From assembly GCA_013140975.1 (NCBI GenBank), contig JABFRV010000041.1, forward strand, positions 1 to 64,000: 64,000 nt of DNA. Direction: 5' to 3'. Below, piece by piece: positions 7,195-16,047 of the stretch. Numbering within the stretch: the first letter of the stretch is position 1; each line of letters starts with the position of its first letter. A program made the translations under genes and the position numbers. This DNA is from Saprospiraceae bacterium (GTDB taxonomy: Bacteria > Bacteroidota > Bacteroidia > Chitinophagales > Saprospiraceae). The notes under the pieces are model-generated. The model ran no database searches, was not told the origin of the DNA, and saw only the letters and a list, made by a program, of their open reading frames with translations.

Positions 7195-9417
7195 ATGCAA
7201 AGCTCTGCCGTCGAAACTGCCAAAAAATTAGGCCTTCTCGAATCTGAATACTCAAAAATCTGCGAAATCCTGGGCCGCGAACCCAACTTTACCGAACTCA
7301 GTATTTACTCGGTAATGTGGTCTGAGCACTGTTCCTATAAGAATAGTATAACTTATCTCAAGAAATTACCACGTAAAGGATCAAGGTTATTGGTAGAAGC
7401 AGGAGAAGAGAATGCCGGACTCGTCGATATTGGGGATGGTTTGGCTTGCGCATTTAAGATTGAATCTCATAATCATCCCTCTGCTATTGAGCCCTATCAA
7501 GGTGCTGCGACGGGAGTGGGTGGAATTCATAGAGATATTTTCACCATGGGTGCGCGTCCGATTGCAGCTTTAAATTCATTGCGCTTTGGAAATCCGGATC
7601 TTCCACATACAAAGAAATTAATCAAAGGTGTAGTCAAAGGAATTGGAAATTATGGCAATTCATTTGGCGTTCCAACTGTTGCAGGTGAGGTATATTTTAA
7701 TGAATGTTACAATCAGAATATTCTTGTGAATGCAATGTCCGTTGGAATTGTAAAACACAATGAAACAATTTCAGCACGAGCTGATGGACCGGGAAATCCT
7801 GTTTTTATTGTTGGATCTGCAACCGGAAAAGATGGTATACATGGTGCTACTTTTGCTTCTGCTGATTTAAGTGAAAACTCTGCCGATGATCTTCCTGCAG
7901 TTCAGGTTGGAGATCCTTTTCAGGAAAAATTATTGCTTGAAGCAAGTCTTGAAGCGATCGCTACTGGCCAGGTTGTAGGAATGCAAGACATGGGTGCTGC
8001 TGGAATAACTTGTTCGACATCAGAAATGTCTGCGAAGTCTGGAACGGGAATGAAAATTTGGTTAGACAAAGTTCCTACCCGGCAAAAAAATATGAAGCCA
8101 TTCGAAATTCTATTATCAGAATCACAAGAACGAATGCTAATCATCTGCAAAAAAGGTGGTGAAGAAACGTTGTTTAAAGTTTTTGATAAATGGGATCTCG
8201 AATGTGTGCAGATTGGTGAAGTAACTGAAGGTGGAAGATTACACTATTTTGTTGGTAATGAATTAGTAGCAGATGTGCCCGCTGAAACTCTTGTTCTGGG
8301 TGGTGGTGCTCCTGTTTATGAAAGAGAATTTACACGCCCTGTTTACTTTGATAAAATTGCAGATTTTAGCCCTTCCATAATTAATGCGCCGGATGATCTG
8401 GTTGAAGTTGCTAAAATGATTATTGCATTGCCCAATATTGCTTCCAAGGCTTGGGTATATGAACAATATGATAAAATGGTTCGCACAGGAACTATGACTT
8501 CTGTAAGTTCAAGTGATGCAGCGATCGTCAGAGTGAAAGGAACAGAAAAAGTTCTTGCATTAACTGTAGATTGCAATTCTGCGTATGTATATGTTGATCC
8601 ACATATTGGTGGAATGATTGCTGTTGCAGAAGCAGCAAGAAATATTACATGCAGCGGTGGAGTTCCGGTTGCTATTACCAATTGTTTGAATTTTGGAAAT
8701 CCATATAATAAAGAAGTATATTATCAATTTGTACACGCATTAAAAGGAATGGGCGAAGCTTGTACAAAATTTGAAACACCTGTTACCGGTGGGAATGTTA
8801 GTTTTTATAATCAATCACAAATAGGTGATAGAACAGAGCCCGTACACCCTACTCCAACAATTGGAATGTTGGGAATCATTGATGATAAGAAACATATCAC
8901 TACAATTGAATTCAAATCTGAAGGGGATCTTATATTTTTAATTGGTGATCAGAATAATCATCTTGGCTACTCAGAATATCTACACCATTATCATGGCATC
9001 ATTCATGCACCGGCTCCACATTTTAATTTAGATGATGAATTTAAAATGCAAATTGCCGTGAGAGCTGCTGTACATGAAGGATTAATACGCTCAGCGCATG
9101 ATGTATCAGAAGGAGGAATATTTGTTAGCTTAATGGAATCCGCAATGAGTTCTTGTATGGGCTTTGAGATTGATATCCCAATTGCTTATATACAACACAT
9201 ATTTCTCTTTAGTGAGTCGCAGGGACGCGTAATTGTTTCAATCAATCCTTTGAACAAAAGTAAACTTGAAGCGTTACTGAACATTCAGAAGGTAGAATAC
9301 CATTTTCTAGGTCAGGTTAAAGGCAAAAGTGCATTTATTGACAAGCAAGATTATGGAACTATCTCTGAATACCATGAACTCTATTCAAATACCTTGCATA
9401 GCAAATTAGAAAATTAA
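7195..9417 (+). CDS. purL: Phosphoribosylformylglycinamidine synthase, PurL subunit
   Basis: 740 residues, the length of the small-type PurL. It performs the ATP-dependent amidation of FGAR to FGAM in purine synthesis, with ammonia from the PurQ glutaminase (not in this window). Conserved blocks are visible: [15 protein letters not shown] near the N-terminus, then [20 protein letters not shown] and [13 protein letters not shown]. Further blocks are [15 protein letters not shown], and in the second half [21 protein letters not shown] and SAHDVSEGG. The start is the ATG at 7195: the in-frame TTG at 7174 lies within the TATCTTTG promoter box and the extra seven residues have no family counterpart. 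tlpA follows 16 nt after the stop, so the two may be cotranscribed. Confidence 0.95.
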   Translation: MQSSAVETAKKLGLLESEYSKICEILGREPNFTELSIYSVMWSEHCSYKNSITYLKKLPRKGSRLLVEAGEENAGLVDIGDGLACAFKIESHNHPSAIEPYQGAATGVGGIHRDIFTMGARPIAALNSLRFGNPDLPHTKKLIKGVVKGIGNYGNSFGVPTVAGEVYFNECYNQNILVNAMSVGIVKHNETISARADGPGNPVFIVGSATGKDGIHGATFASADLSENSADDLPAVQVGDPFQEKLLLEASLEAIATGQVVGMQDMGAAGITCSTSEMSAKSGTGMKIWLDKVPTRQKNMKPFEILLSESQERMLIICKKGGEETLFKVFDKWDLECVQIGEVTEGGRLHYFVGNELVADVPAETLVLGGGAPVYEREFTRPVYFDKIADFSPSIINAPDDLVEVAKMIIALPNIASKAWVYEQYDKMVRTGTMTSVSSSDAAIVRVKGTEKVLALTVDCNSAYVYVDPHIGGMIAVAEAARNITCSGGVPVAITNCLNFGNPYNKEVYYQFVHALKGMGEACTKFETPVTGGNVSFYNQSQIGDRTEPVHPTPTIGMLGIIDDKKHITTIEFKSEGDLIFLIGDQNNHLGYSEYLHHYHGIIHAPAPHFNLDDEFKMQIAVRAAVHEGLIRSAHDVSEGGIFVSLMESAMSSCMGFEIDIPIAYIQHIFLFSESQGRVIVSINPLNKSKLEALLNIQKVEYHFLGQVKGKSAFIDKQDYGTISEYHELYSNTLHSKLEN

Positions 9418-9433
9418 AACTATATAATATAAT

Positions 9434-10534
9434 ATGAAATTGTCAGTACAACTTTTAGGATTTTTACTAATAAGTATCTTTACTATTTCCTGTTCAAATA
9501 AAACCAGCATTAATGGAAATTTTTCTGATGCCGGAGATAGCATGGTAAATCTGGACCGTATGGGATTAGACAATACTTCCACTCCAATTACAAGTCAGCA
9601 AATGAAGTCCGGAAAATTCAGCCTTGAGTTTGCAGAAGCTCCAAAACCAGGATTATATCGAATTAAATTTGGCCAACAACAGGTTCTATTTGTATTGGAC
9701 GGAACTGAAAAAAAGGTTACTGTTGAAGGAACTGTAGCCAATTTAAATCAAGGAAAATATACAATTAAAGGATCTAAAGTTGCAGAAGAGGTCTCCAATT
9801 CTTTAAATGATCTGCTTGCAGGCCAGGTAACGATGGAAGCTGCAATGGCAAAAATAAATGCTGCAACAAGTCCTTTATCACAAGGATTATTAGCAGTGCA
9901 ATTATTAGGATTCAGACCTGATTTTCTAGAAAAACATAAATCTATCGTAAACGAATTAAAATCTAAGTATCCTGAATCAGAGTTTACAAAAACGTACGAA
10001 GCGTTTATTGTGCAGACTGAGCAAGCATCTCGTCAGGAACAGGCTTCTACCGGAATACAAGTTGGAATGGAAGCACCGGATATCGATCTTCCTTCTCCTA
10101 AAGGCAAAAATTACAAATTATCTGCACTTAAAGGAAAAGCAGTTTTAATTGACTTTTGGGCGAGTTGGTGTGGACCTTGCAGACGCGCTAATCCTCATGT
10201 TGTTGATGTTTATAATCGTTACAAAAGCAAAGGATTTACAGTATACTCTGTTTCCTTAGATGGTGTTGATAGCAGAACAAAAGCACAACTTGGAAACGAA
10301 GCATCCATCAATCAATTTATGAATGATGCAAAAAGCAAATGGGTTGGCGCAATTGAAAAAGATGGTCTGATCTGGGATACTCATGTTAGTGATCTAAAAA
10401 AATGGGATTGCGAACCTGCATCACGATACGGCGTAAGATCAATTCCTAAAACTTTTCTTGTAGACAAGACAGGAAAGATTGCTGCAATAGATCCAAGAGA
10501 TAATCTTGAAGAAGAATTGAAGAAAATTTTATAA
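9434..10534 (+). CDS. TlpA-like thiol-disulfide oxidoreductase lipoprotein (DUF4369 + thioredoxin fold)
   Basis: 366 residues. The N-terminus is a lipoprotein signal ([12 protein letters not shown], lipobox Cys20), so the protein is membrane-anchored facing the periplasm. Residues ~22-110 are the beta-rich DUF4369 domain common in Bacteroidota TlpA proteins. The C-terminal ~160 residues are a TlpA/AhpC-like thioredoxin domain with the active site [12 protein letters not shown] and the cis-proline region [11 protein letters not shown]. It probably reduces or exchanges disulfides in exported proteins. It lies 16 nt after purL, which says little about function. Family call is firm, substrate unknown. 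Confidence 0.9.
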   Translation: MKLSVQLLGFLLISIFTISCSNKTSINGNFSDAGDSMVNLDRMGLDNTSTPITSQQMKSGKFSLEFAEAPKPGLYRIKFGQQQVLFVLDGTEKKVTVEGTVANLNQGKYTIKGSKVAEEVSNSLNDLLAGQVTMEAAMAKINAATSPLSQGLLAVQLLGFRPDFLEKHKSIVNELKSKYPESEFTKTYEAFIVQTEQASRQEQASTGIQVGMEAPDIDLPSPKGKNYKLSALKGKAVLIDFWASWCGPCRRANPHVVDVYNRYKSKGFTVYSVSLDGVDSRTKAQLGNEASINQFMNDAKSKWVGAIEKDGLIWDTHVSDLKKWDCEPASRYGVRSIPKTFLVDKTGKIAAIDPRDNLEEELKKIL

Positions 10535-11120
10535 AGCTCTGAAGCTTTAATGCTCTGAAGCTCTAATACATTAATTTAATATTTAAACTCGGCTTGGTTA
10601 CGGTACAGGCGCAACTTAATTCGTTGTGTCTTATAGGCTTAGAGTGGAAGATAATTAAAAGAAAAAGTTAAATTTTTTACTTGAATTCGTAATTCAAAAA
10701 CGAGTCACACTCCCCATTTCTTTGTTTTTCATTGAGTAAATTTATTTTACATATAGAAAGCTCAGTTTTCACTGGATCTTGCATTTGCCTGACAACCACA
10801 ACGTTACGATACAATTTTTAAAAAGCTTGGGATGCCTCCCTTCTTCATATTTTTAATTGGGTAATTGGATTTACGTCCTTACATAATAAGCATTTTTAGA
10901 AAATCAACAAGTTACCGGGATTCGTTCAAATTTCGCTTTCTCTAAGAATAATTAAAATATGCTTACGTTTACAATAGATTTGAATCAGAAATAAACAATT
11001 TATCTTGATTCATAAATTCATTGGATCATGATTACAATAGACAACTAATTTTTGATTCATGATTCTGAAGTATTGTCTATTCGAATTAAATTTTTTGATT
11101 AACCCAATTTAAAAACAAGT
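10535..11120. other. Intergenic region without a recognisable gene
   Basis: About 585 nt with no convincing ORF. It begins with the second copy of the small repeat (TTAATGCTCTGAAGCTCT, 10547-10564, inverted relative to 7144-7161), directly after the tlpA stop. The rest is AT-rich unique-looking sequence, with no RNA gene or insertion-sequence ends that I could identify. Confidence 0.5.
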
Positions 11121-11858
11121 ATGAAAAAAAATCAATTATTACTTATCGTGTTTCTCTCCATCGGATGCGCTTTGAATAGTTTTGCACAGAATGATCTGAA
11201 ATTTGAAGTAAACAAAGTCTTACCTTCTATTCCGATTCAGGAAAACAAATTAACTAAAATAAACACACTTACGGATTTAGATAAACGATATCCTGCATCC
11301 TGGGTAAAAGAATATATTTCTGTAGAAATATCAGCGCATAAAAATGGAATCTTAACAATGGCTTCTGGCAGTAGCGATGTATTGACGAAAGAACAAAAAG
11401 AACTTATACGATTCGCTGACCGTAAGTACGATATAGCTGTAAGTGTTATGTATCTACCCAATAATTCATTAAAAGAAAGCACAGCAAAGCAACACGATTT
11501 CAAAGTTACAATCATGCCAGAGAAAAATGCAACTTATGGCAAAGGGTCAGAGCAATTGACTCAGTATCTCCAAAAAAATTGCATGGCAAATATTGATGCA
11601 GCAAATTTCAAGGGTTATGATTTGACTGCCATTAAGTTTACTATTACAGAACAAGGGCAAGTTGCTGATATTAAAGTTGCATTATCATCTAAAGATGCTA
11701 AGATTGATGAAATGCTGGTTTCGGCTCTTTCTAAAATGCCCAATTGGAAACCGGCTTCATTTTCGAACGGATTAAAAGTCAAACAATCTTTTGTACTAAC
11801 CATTGGCAATATGGAAAGCTGCATGGTTAATACATTAAGTATCCGTCCTCTTCAATAA
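11121..11858 (+). CDS. Exported protein with TonB-C-like C-terminal domain
   Basis: 245 residues with a signal peptide (MKKNQLLLIVFLSIGCALNS, cleavage near FAQ). The C-terminal ~85 residues have the TonB C-terminal layout: FTITEQGQVADIKVALSS, then a helix EMLVSALSKMPNWKPA, then GLKVKQSFVLTIG. This pattern (V.F.I...G.V.d..V..SS, MP.W.PA) is frequent in Bacteroidota exported proteins that are not true TonB transporters' partners. There is no N-terminal transmembrane anchor or proline-rich linker, so it is not a classical TonB. Residues ~30-160 are not recognised. It is flanked by long intergenic gaps and appears monocistronic. Function unknown. Confidence 0.7.
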   Translation: MKKNQLLLIVFLSIGCALNSFAQNDLKFEVNKVLPSIPIQENKLTKINTLTDLDKRYPASWVKEYISVEISAHKNGILTMASGSSDVLTKEQKELIRFADRKYDIAVSVMYLPNNSLKESTAKQHDFKVTIMPEKNATYGKGSEQLTQYLQKNCMANIDAANFKGYDLTAIKFTITEQGQVADIKVALSSKDAKIDEMLVSALSKMPNWKPASFSNGLKVKQSFVLTIGNMESCMVNTLSIRPLQ

Positions 11859-11933
11859 ATAAGAAGACTAAAGCAGTTTTGATTCTTATGCGATTAATAT
11901 TGCATGAGATGAATAGAAATTTATTTCTCTCAA

Positions 11934-12094
11934 CTCGACTTAAGCTTCCCGTGTCGCGGGACAGACTCAGCTTAAGTCAAAGCGACATTATCTCGGCTTA
12001 AGCTCTAGCTTAAGTCAACGTGACCTCAAGCCTCCGGCTTGAATAATATTAAATAGTAAATAATAATAAATAAAATTCCATCTCGGCTTAAGCT
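11934..12094. repeat. Intergenic repeat cluster, CTCGGCTTAAGCT type
   Basis: CTCGGCTTAAGCT occurs at 11993-12005 and 12082-12094, with a one-base variant CTCGACTTAAGCT at 11934-11946. Inverted pieces (AGCTTAAGTC) and short hairpins lie between them. The unit contains the palindrome AGCTTAAGCT or part of it. No ORF crosses this gap (11859-12225). It looks like a degenerated palindromic repeat; a regulatory role for the next gene is possible but unsupported. Confidence 0.6.
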
Positions 12095-12225
12095 TGTCCC
12101 GTCTAAGGCGGATGTCCTTCCTTCACAATTACCCAAGTCGTTACCATTGTTGTAATACATAATATTTTCCGGAAAGTTCTTACTTTGCAAGCGCGAAAAT
12201 TTTCAATGTATAAAGCCCAATTCAA

Positions 12226-14235
12226 ATGCAGGCCTTAAGAATAAAAAGGATCTTGTTTGCTCTAATATTTATTATTAATTCTCTAGGAGCACAAAAGACA
12301 GTTTACATCCCTACATTTATTACCAATACTGGTATGAACCTGAATGACACCACTAGTCAATGGTGTTATGCAAGGAGTATTGAGACTGAAAACATTGTGG
12401 TGTTTTGGGAACCGGGATTTGGCGCTGATCCTACAAATTCTCCTTCTCCATATACAGTGGACATGAAGAATTTTATGGAAGTAGCTGAGAAGTCTTATCG
12501 CATCATGCTCGATTCCTTAAAATTTGCAATTAAAGATTCTTCTGTGACAGATCGATATAAGCTTATGGTGTTTTTATTATACACTACCAATTGGGTGGCT
12601 TATGGGTCAGGACAGGACAATCTCGTTGGTTCAATATTTGTAAGTCCTGATGCTGCCAATGGTGAGCATGTAGTGGCGCATGAGATTGGCCATGGCTTTC
12701 AATACATAACAGGCTGTGATACTGAAGGTGGATTCAGATACGGATTTGGTGAAAATCTTTCTGGTGGAAATGGGTTCTGGGAACAGTGTGCACAATGGAT
12801 GGCATATCAGGTATATCCCGAACAACTTTTTGTTGATGGAGATTATAATAATTATATCAGAAGCAATCACCTGAATATCATTCACGAGAATACCAGATAC
12901 GCGAATTATTTCATCACTGAATTCTGGGCTTATAAAAATGGTATTGACTTTATAGGTAAACTTTGGCGAGATGCAAGAAAACCTGAAGATCCGGTAGAAG
13001 TATATAAAAGATTAAATAAACTTGATCAGGAAGATTTTAATAAAGAAATATACGAACACGCCGCACGTCTAACAAGCTGGGATATTCCTTTTTTAAGAGT
13101 GAATGGCAAAGACTATATTCATAAAAGATCTCAACCAAAAATGAATTTTACGGTAGATAGTTTTTGGCAGATAGATCCTAGTATTTGTCCGGAAAATTAC
13201 GGTTATAATAGTATAAAACTCGGAGTGCCGGCAAAGGGAACAGAAATAAAAGTGACATTTAAGGGATTAGCAGGAGACACAACTTACAGGTTGAAAAATA
13301 TTGATCAGGCAGGTTGGAATTTTGGCTTTGTTGCACTTCTGAAAGATGGTCAACGCATTTACAGCGAAGCTAAAACAGCTAAATACTCAAATGGGCTTAA
13401 TCCAGAATCATCACTAAGTTTTATAAGTCCTGAGAATTGCACCCATCTTTGGCTCATTGTAACAGGAGCACCGCAACAACATTGGAGACACGCCTGGGAC
13501 GATAACAATTCTAATGATGAACATTGGCCATACAAGGTAAAATTTGAAAACACAGATTTATCCGGCATTTTCATGGGCCCTTTAAAAGATTTAGAATTAA
13601 GTTACGATGTAATCATGAAACCAAGATCCAATTATGATCCGGATAGAATCAAACTTAATACTGTCTTGATAGAAGAATCATTTGCATTACCGGAAGCAGA
13701 AATAAGTCAAAAACTTGGCAGCCAAATCAAATACTACGCTATTAATACGGATGGAAGTCTGGACAGTAATTCTACTGCATTTTATCCGGGACATTGGTTT
13801 GATAAAGATGGCAAAGTAACAAGGTGGCAGGTTAACTCATTTGTTTATTCCGAACTTGACATCAATGATCAGCGAGTCAGAATCGGTCAATTTCCGGGAG
13901 CCTGTAAAAATGGAGATTCTGTTACGATTCGCCAGGCACTTATTTACAGACGCAGTGATGGTAAATCAGCAAGACTGACAATGAAATTCAATATTTACAT
14001 TAAGGATGAAATCACAGTAATAGAAGAACCATCACACAATGGAAAATTGAATATTTATCCCAACCCTGCTTCCAACATGATATCATGGAATGCCTACGAT
14101 TACTTTGTCCTGCGTAATATCAATGGAGTCCGAATAACAAGTGGATATGGAAGTTCTGTAGACATTTCTAATTATCAAAGTGGCTTATATTTACTTAAGA
14201 TTGGAAAGGAGATTTATAAGATTGTGAAACAATAA
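12226..14235 (+). CDS. Secreted zinc-metallopeptidase-like protein with type IX sorting domain
   Basis: 669 residues with an N-terminal signal peptide (ends near SLGAQ). Residues ~40-300 resemble, from memory, the DUF6055-type family: FWEPGFGADP, then a zinc motif VVAHEIGHGFQYI, then WEQCAQWMAYQ, where a Glu about 40 residues after the HExxH could be the third ligand (gluzincin layout). The middle (~300-580) is beta-rich and probably forms two sandwich domains. The last ~65 residues are a type A Por sorting domain (LNIYPNPASNMISW through GLYLLKIG). The protein is thus probably exported across the outer membrane and surface-attached. A near-consensus promoter (TTACTTTG) lies about 50 nt upstream. 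Peptidase activity is inferred from the motif only. Confidence 0.75.
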   Translation: MQALRIKRILFALIFIINSLGAQKTVYIPTFITNTGMNLNDTTSQWCYARSIETENIVVFWEPGFGADPTNSPSPYTVDMKNFMEVAEKSYRIMLDSLKFAIKDSSVTDRYKLMVFLLYTTNWVAYGSGQDNLVGSIFVSPDAANGEHVVAHEIGHGFQYITGCDTEGGFRYGFGENLSGGNGFWEQCAQWMAYQVYPEQLFVDGDYNNYIRSNHLNIIHENTRYANYFITEFWAYKNGIDFIGKLWRDARKPEDPVEVYKRLNKLDQEDFNKEIYEHAARLTSWDIPFLRVNGKDYIHKRSQPKMNFTVDSFWQIDPSICPENYGYNSIKLGVPAKGTEIKVTFKGLAGDTTYRLKNIDQAGWNFGFVALLKDGQRIYSEAKTAKYSNGLNPESSLSFISPENCTHLWLIVTGAPQQHWRHAWDDNNSNDEHWPYKVKFENTDLSGIFMGPLKDLELSYDVIMKPRSNYDPDRIKLNTVLIEESFALPEAEISQKLGSQIKYYAINTDGSLDSNSTAFYPGHWFDKDGKVTRWQVNSFVYSELDINDQRVRIGQFPGACKNGDSVTIRQALIYRRSDGKSARLTMKFNIYIKDEITVIEEPSHNGKLNIYPNPASNMISWNAYDYFVLRNINGVRITSGYGSSVDISNYQSGLYLLKIGKEIYKIVKQ

Positions 14236-14403
14236 TGAAACATAGGATTGATTCAAGTATAAAATAGCTATTTTTGGAAATAAGTCTGGCCAAAACCAGA
14301 AATATTCAGTTAAAACCTATTGCATAGGCATAACACATTTAGATGTCTAAGAAAGTAATGCAACATCTTAGAACTTACAAAGACAAAAATTAATTAAAGA
14401 TAT

Positions 14404-15678
14404 ATGAACGAAATTATTTGCCCACATTGCAAAAAAGCTTTTAAAGTAGATGAAGCTGGTTATGCCGACATTATAAAGCAAGTCAAAGACCACGAATTTG
14501 AAGAAGAAATAAAAACTAGATTAACTCTTGCAGAAAATGAGAAATTAAGTGCTGTAAAACTTGCAGAGGCAAACATTAAGAATTTATTCCAAGAACAACT
14601 GGCAAAAAAAGATTTAGAACTAAAAGATTTAAAATCTCAAAATGAGATAGCATTCTCTGAAAAGTTAAATATTAAAGAGAATGAAATAACACAGCTTAGG
14701 GCTAAAATTGACAATGTTGAAGTAGAGAAAAAACTAGCTATTAATGAAGCTATTCAAAAAATTGAGAAAGAAAGAGACGAACTCGTAAATAATTTAAAAA
14801 CAAAGGAACTGGAGAAACAAAATCTTGAAAACGCTTTAAACCAAAAGCATGCAACGGAATTACAAAATAAGGACATAATCATTAAATATAAAGATGATGA
14901 AATTGCTCGTGTTAAGGAAATGAAGCAAAAGCTTTCAACTAAAATGATAGGTGAATCTCTTGAACAGCATTGCGAAATTGAATTTGAAAAACTTCGCTCA
15001 ACAGGATTTCAAAAAGCCTATTTTGAAAAAGATAATAATTCAAGATTAGGCAGTAAAGGAGATTATATTTATAAAGAAGATGATGAATTAGGTAATGAAA
15101 TCATTTCAATTATGTTTGAAATGAAAAATGAAAATGACGACACTGCAACAAAAAAGAAAAATGAAGATTTTTTCAAGGAATTAGACAAAGATAGAACAGA
15201 AAAAAAATGTGAATACGCAATACTTGTTACTTTATTAGAAGCCGATAACGAACTATATAATTCTGGAATCGTTGATGTTTCACATAGATATAAAAAAATG
15301 TATGTTGTTAGACCTCAATTTTTCATTCCAATCATCACAATTTTGCGAAATGCTGCATTGAATTCAATGAATGCAAAAGCTGAATTAGCGATTGTAAAAA
15401 GTCAAAATATAGATATAACTAATTTTGAAGAAAATATTAATTTATTCAAATTAGGCTTTGCTAAAAATTACGATTTGGCAAGTAGACAATTTAAAACTGC
15501 AATGGATGAAATTGATAAAACAATAGACCATCTTCAAAAAACAAAAGACGCCTTATTGGCTTCTGTAAACAATTTAAGACTCGCAAATAACAAAGCCGAA
15601 GATTTAACAATTAAAAAATTGACAAAGGGAAATCCAACAATGACTGCAAAATTTGAAGATTTAAATAAAAAAATATAA
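14404..15678 (+). CDS. DUF2130 domain protein
   Basis: 424 residues matching the DUF2130 layout: an N-terminal zinc-ribbon-like ICPHCKKAF, a long charged coiled coil (~20-185), and a C-terminal domain with [29 protein letters not shown] and [20 protein letters not shown]. The conserved GDY...FEMKNE pattern has been likened to PD-(D/E)XK nuclease folds, so DNA binding or cleavage is conceivable but unproven. It is cytoplasmic, stands alone between long gaps among secreted-protein genes, and has very lysine-rich, A-rich codon usage. These features suggest an accessory gene, possibly acquired. Confidence 0.85.
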   Translation: MNEIICPHCKKAFKVDEAGYADIIKQVKDHEFEEEIKTRLTLAENEKLSAVKLAEANIKNLFQEQLAKKDLELKDLKSQNEIAFSEKLNIKENEITQLRAKIDNVEVEKKLAINEAIQKIEKERDELVNNLKTKELEKQNLENALNQKHATELQNKDIIIKYKDDEIARVKEMKQKLSTKMIGESLEQHCEIEFEKLRSTGFQKAYFEKDNNSRLGSKGDYIYKEDDELGNEIISIMFEMKNENDDTATKKKNEDFFKELDKDRTEKKCEYAILVTLLEADNELYNSGIVDVSHRYKKMYVVRPQFFIPIITILRNAALNSMNAKAELAIVKSQNIDITNFEENINLFKLGFAKNYDLASRQFKTAMDEIDKTIDHLQKTKDALLASVNNLRLANNKAEDLTIKKLTKGNPTMTAKFEDLNKKI

Positions 15679-15686
15679 TAAAAGCA

Positions 15687-15702
15687 ATCGCACAGATGCG
15701 AT
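15687..15702. terminator. Hairpin after the DUF2130 gene
   Basis: ATCGCA-CAGA-TGCGAT is a perfect 6-bp stem 8 nt after the stop codon. It is followed by A-rich rather than T-rich sequence, so on the plus strand it is a weak terminator at best. The rest of the gap to 16047 (about 345 nt) is AT-rich with no gene seen; a TTACCTTG promoter-like box sits near 16021. Confidence 0.4.
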
Positions 15703-16047
15703 CTTGCAAAAAAAATTTCCTTACACTTTATTTAAAATCAATTACAATGACATAATTCAATAGATGCTAATATATGGGATGATATAGAAAAGTTTACAAG
15801 CCTAAAAAAGACCTTTAAGCTTTTACCCTATCAGAAAAATATTTCTGGCCTAATAATTTTAGGAAATTTGAATTGCAAGCAAGTTCAGATATATGTTTTC
15901 AATTTATTTTGTCAATTAGAGAAAGAATTGGGAGACTTTTAAATTCTCAACTAATAAAGAAATGACAAAATGGATAAAGGTCAAAATTATCTCGAGCAGC
16001 AAAAAATAACCTAATATTCCTTACCTTGCAATTCATAATAGACCGCC

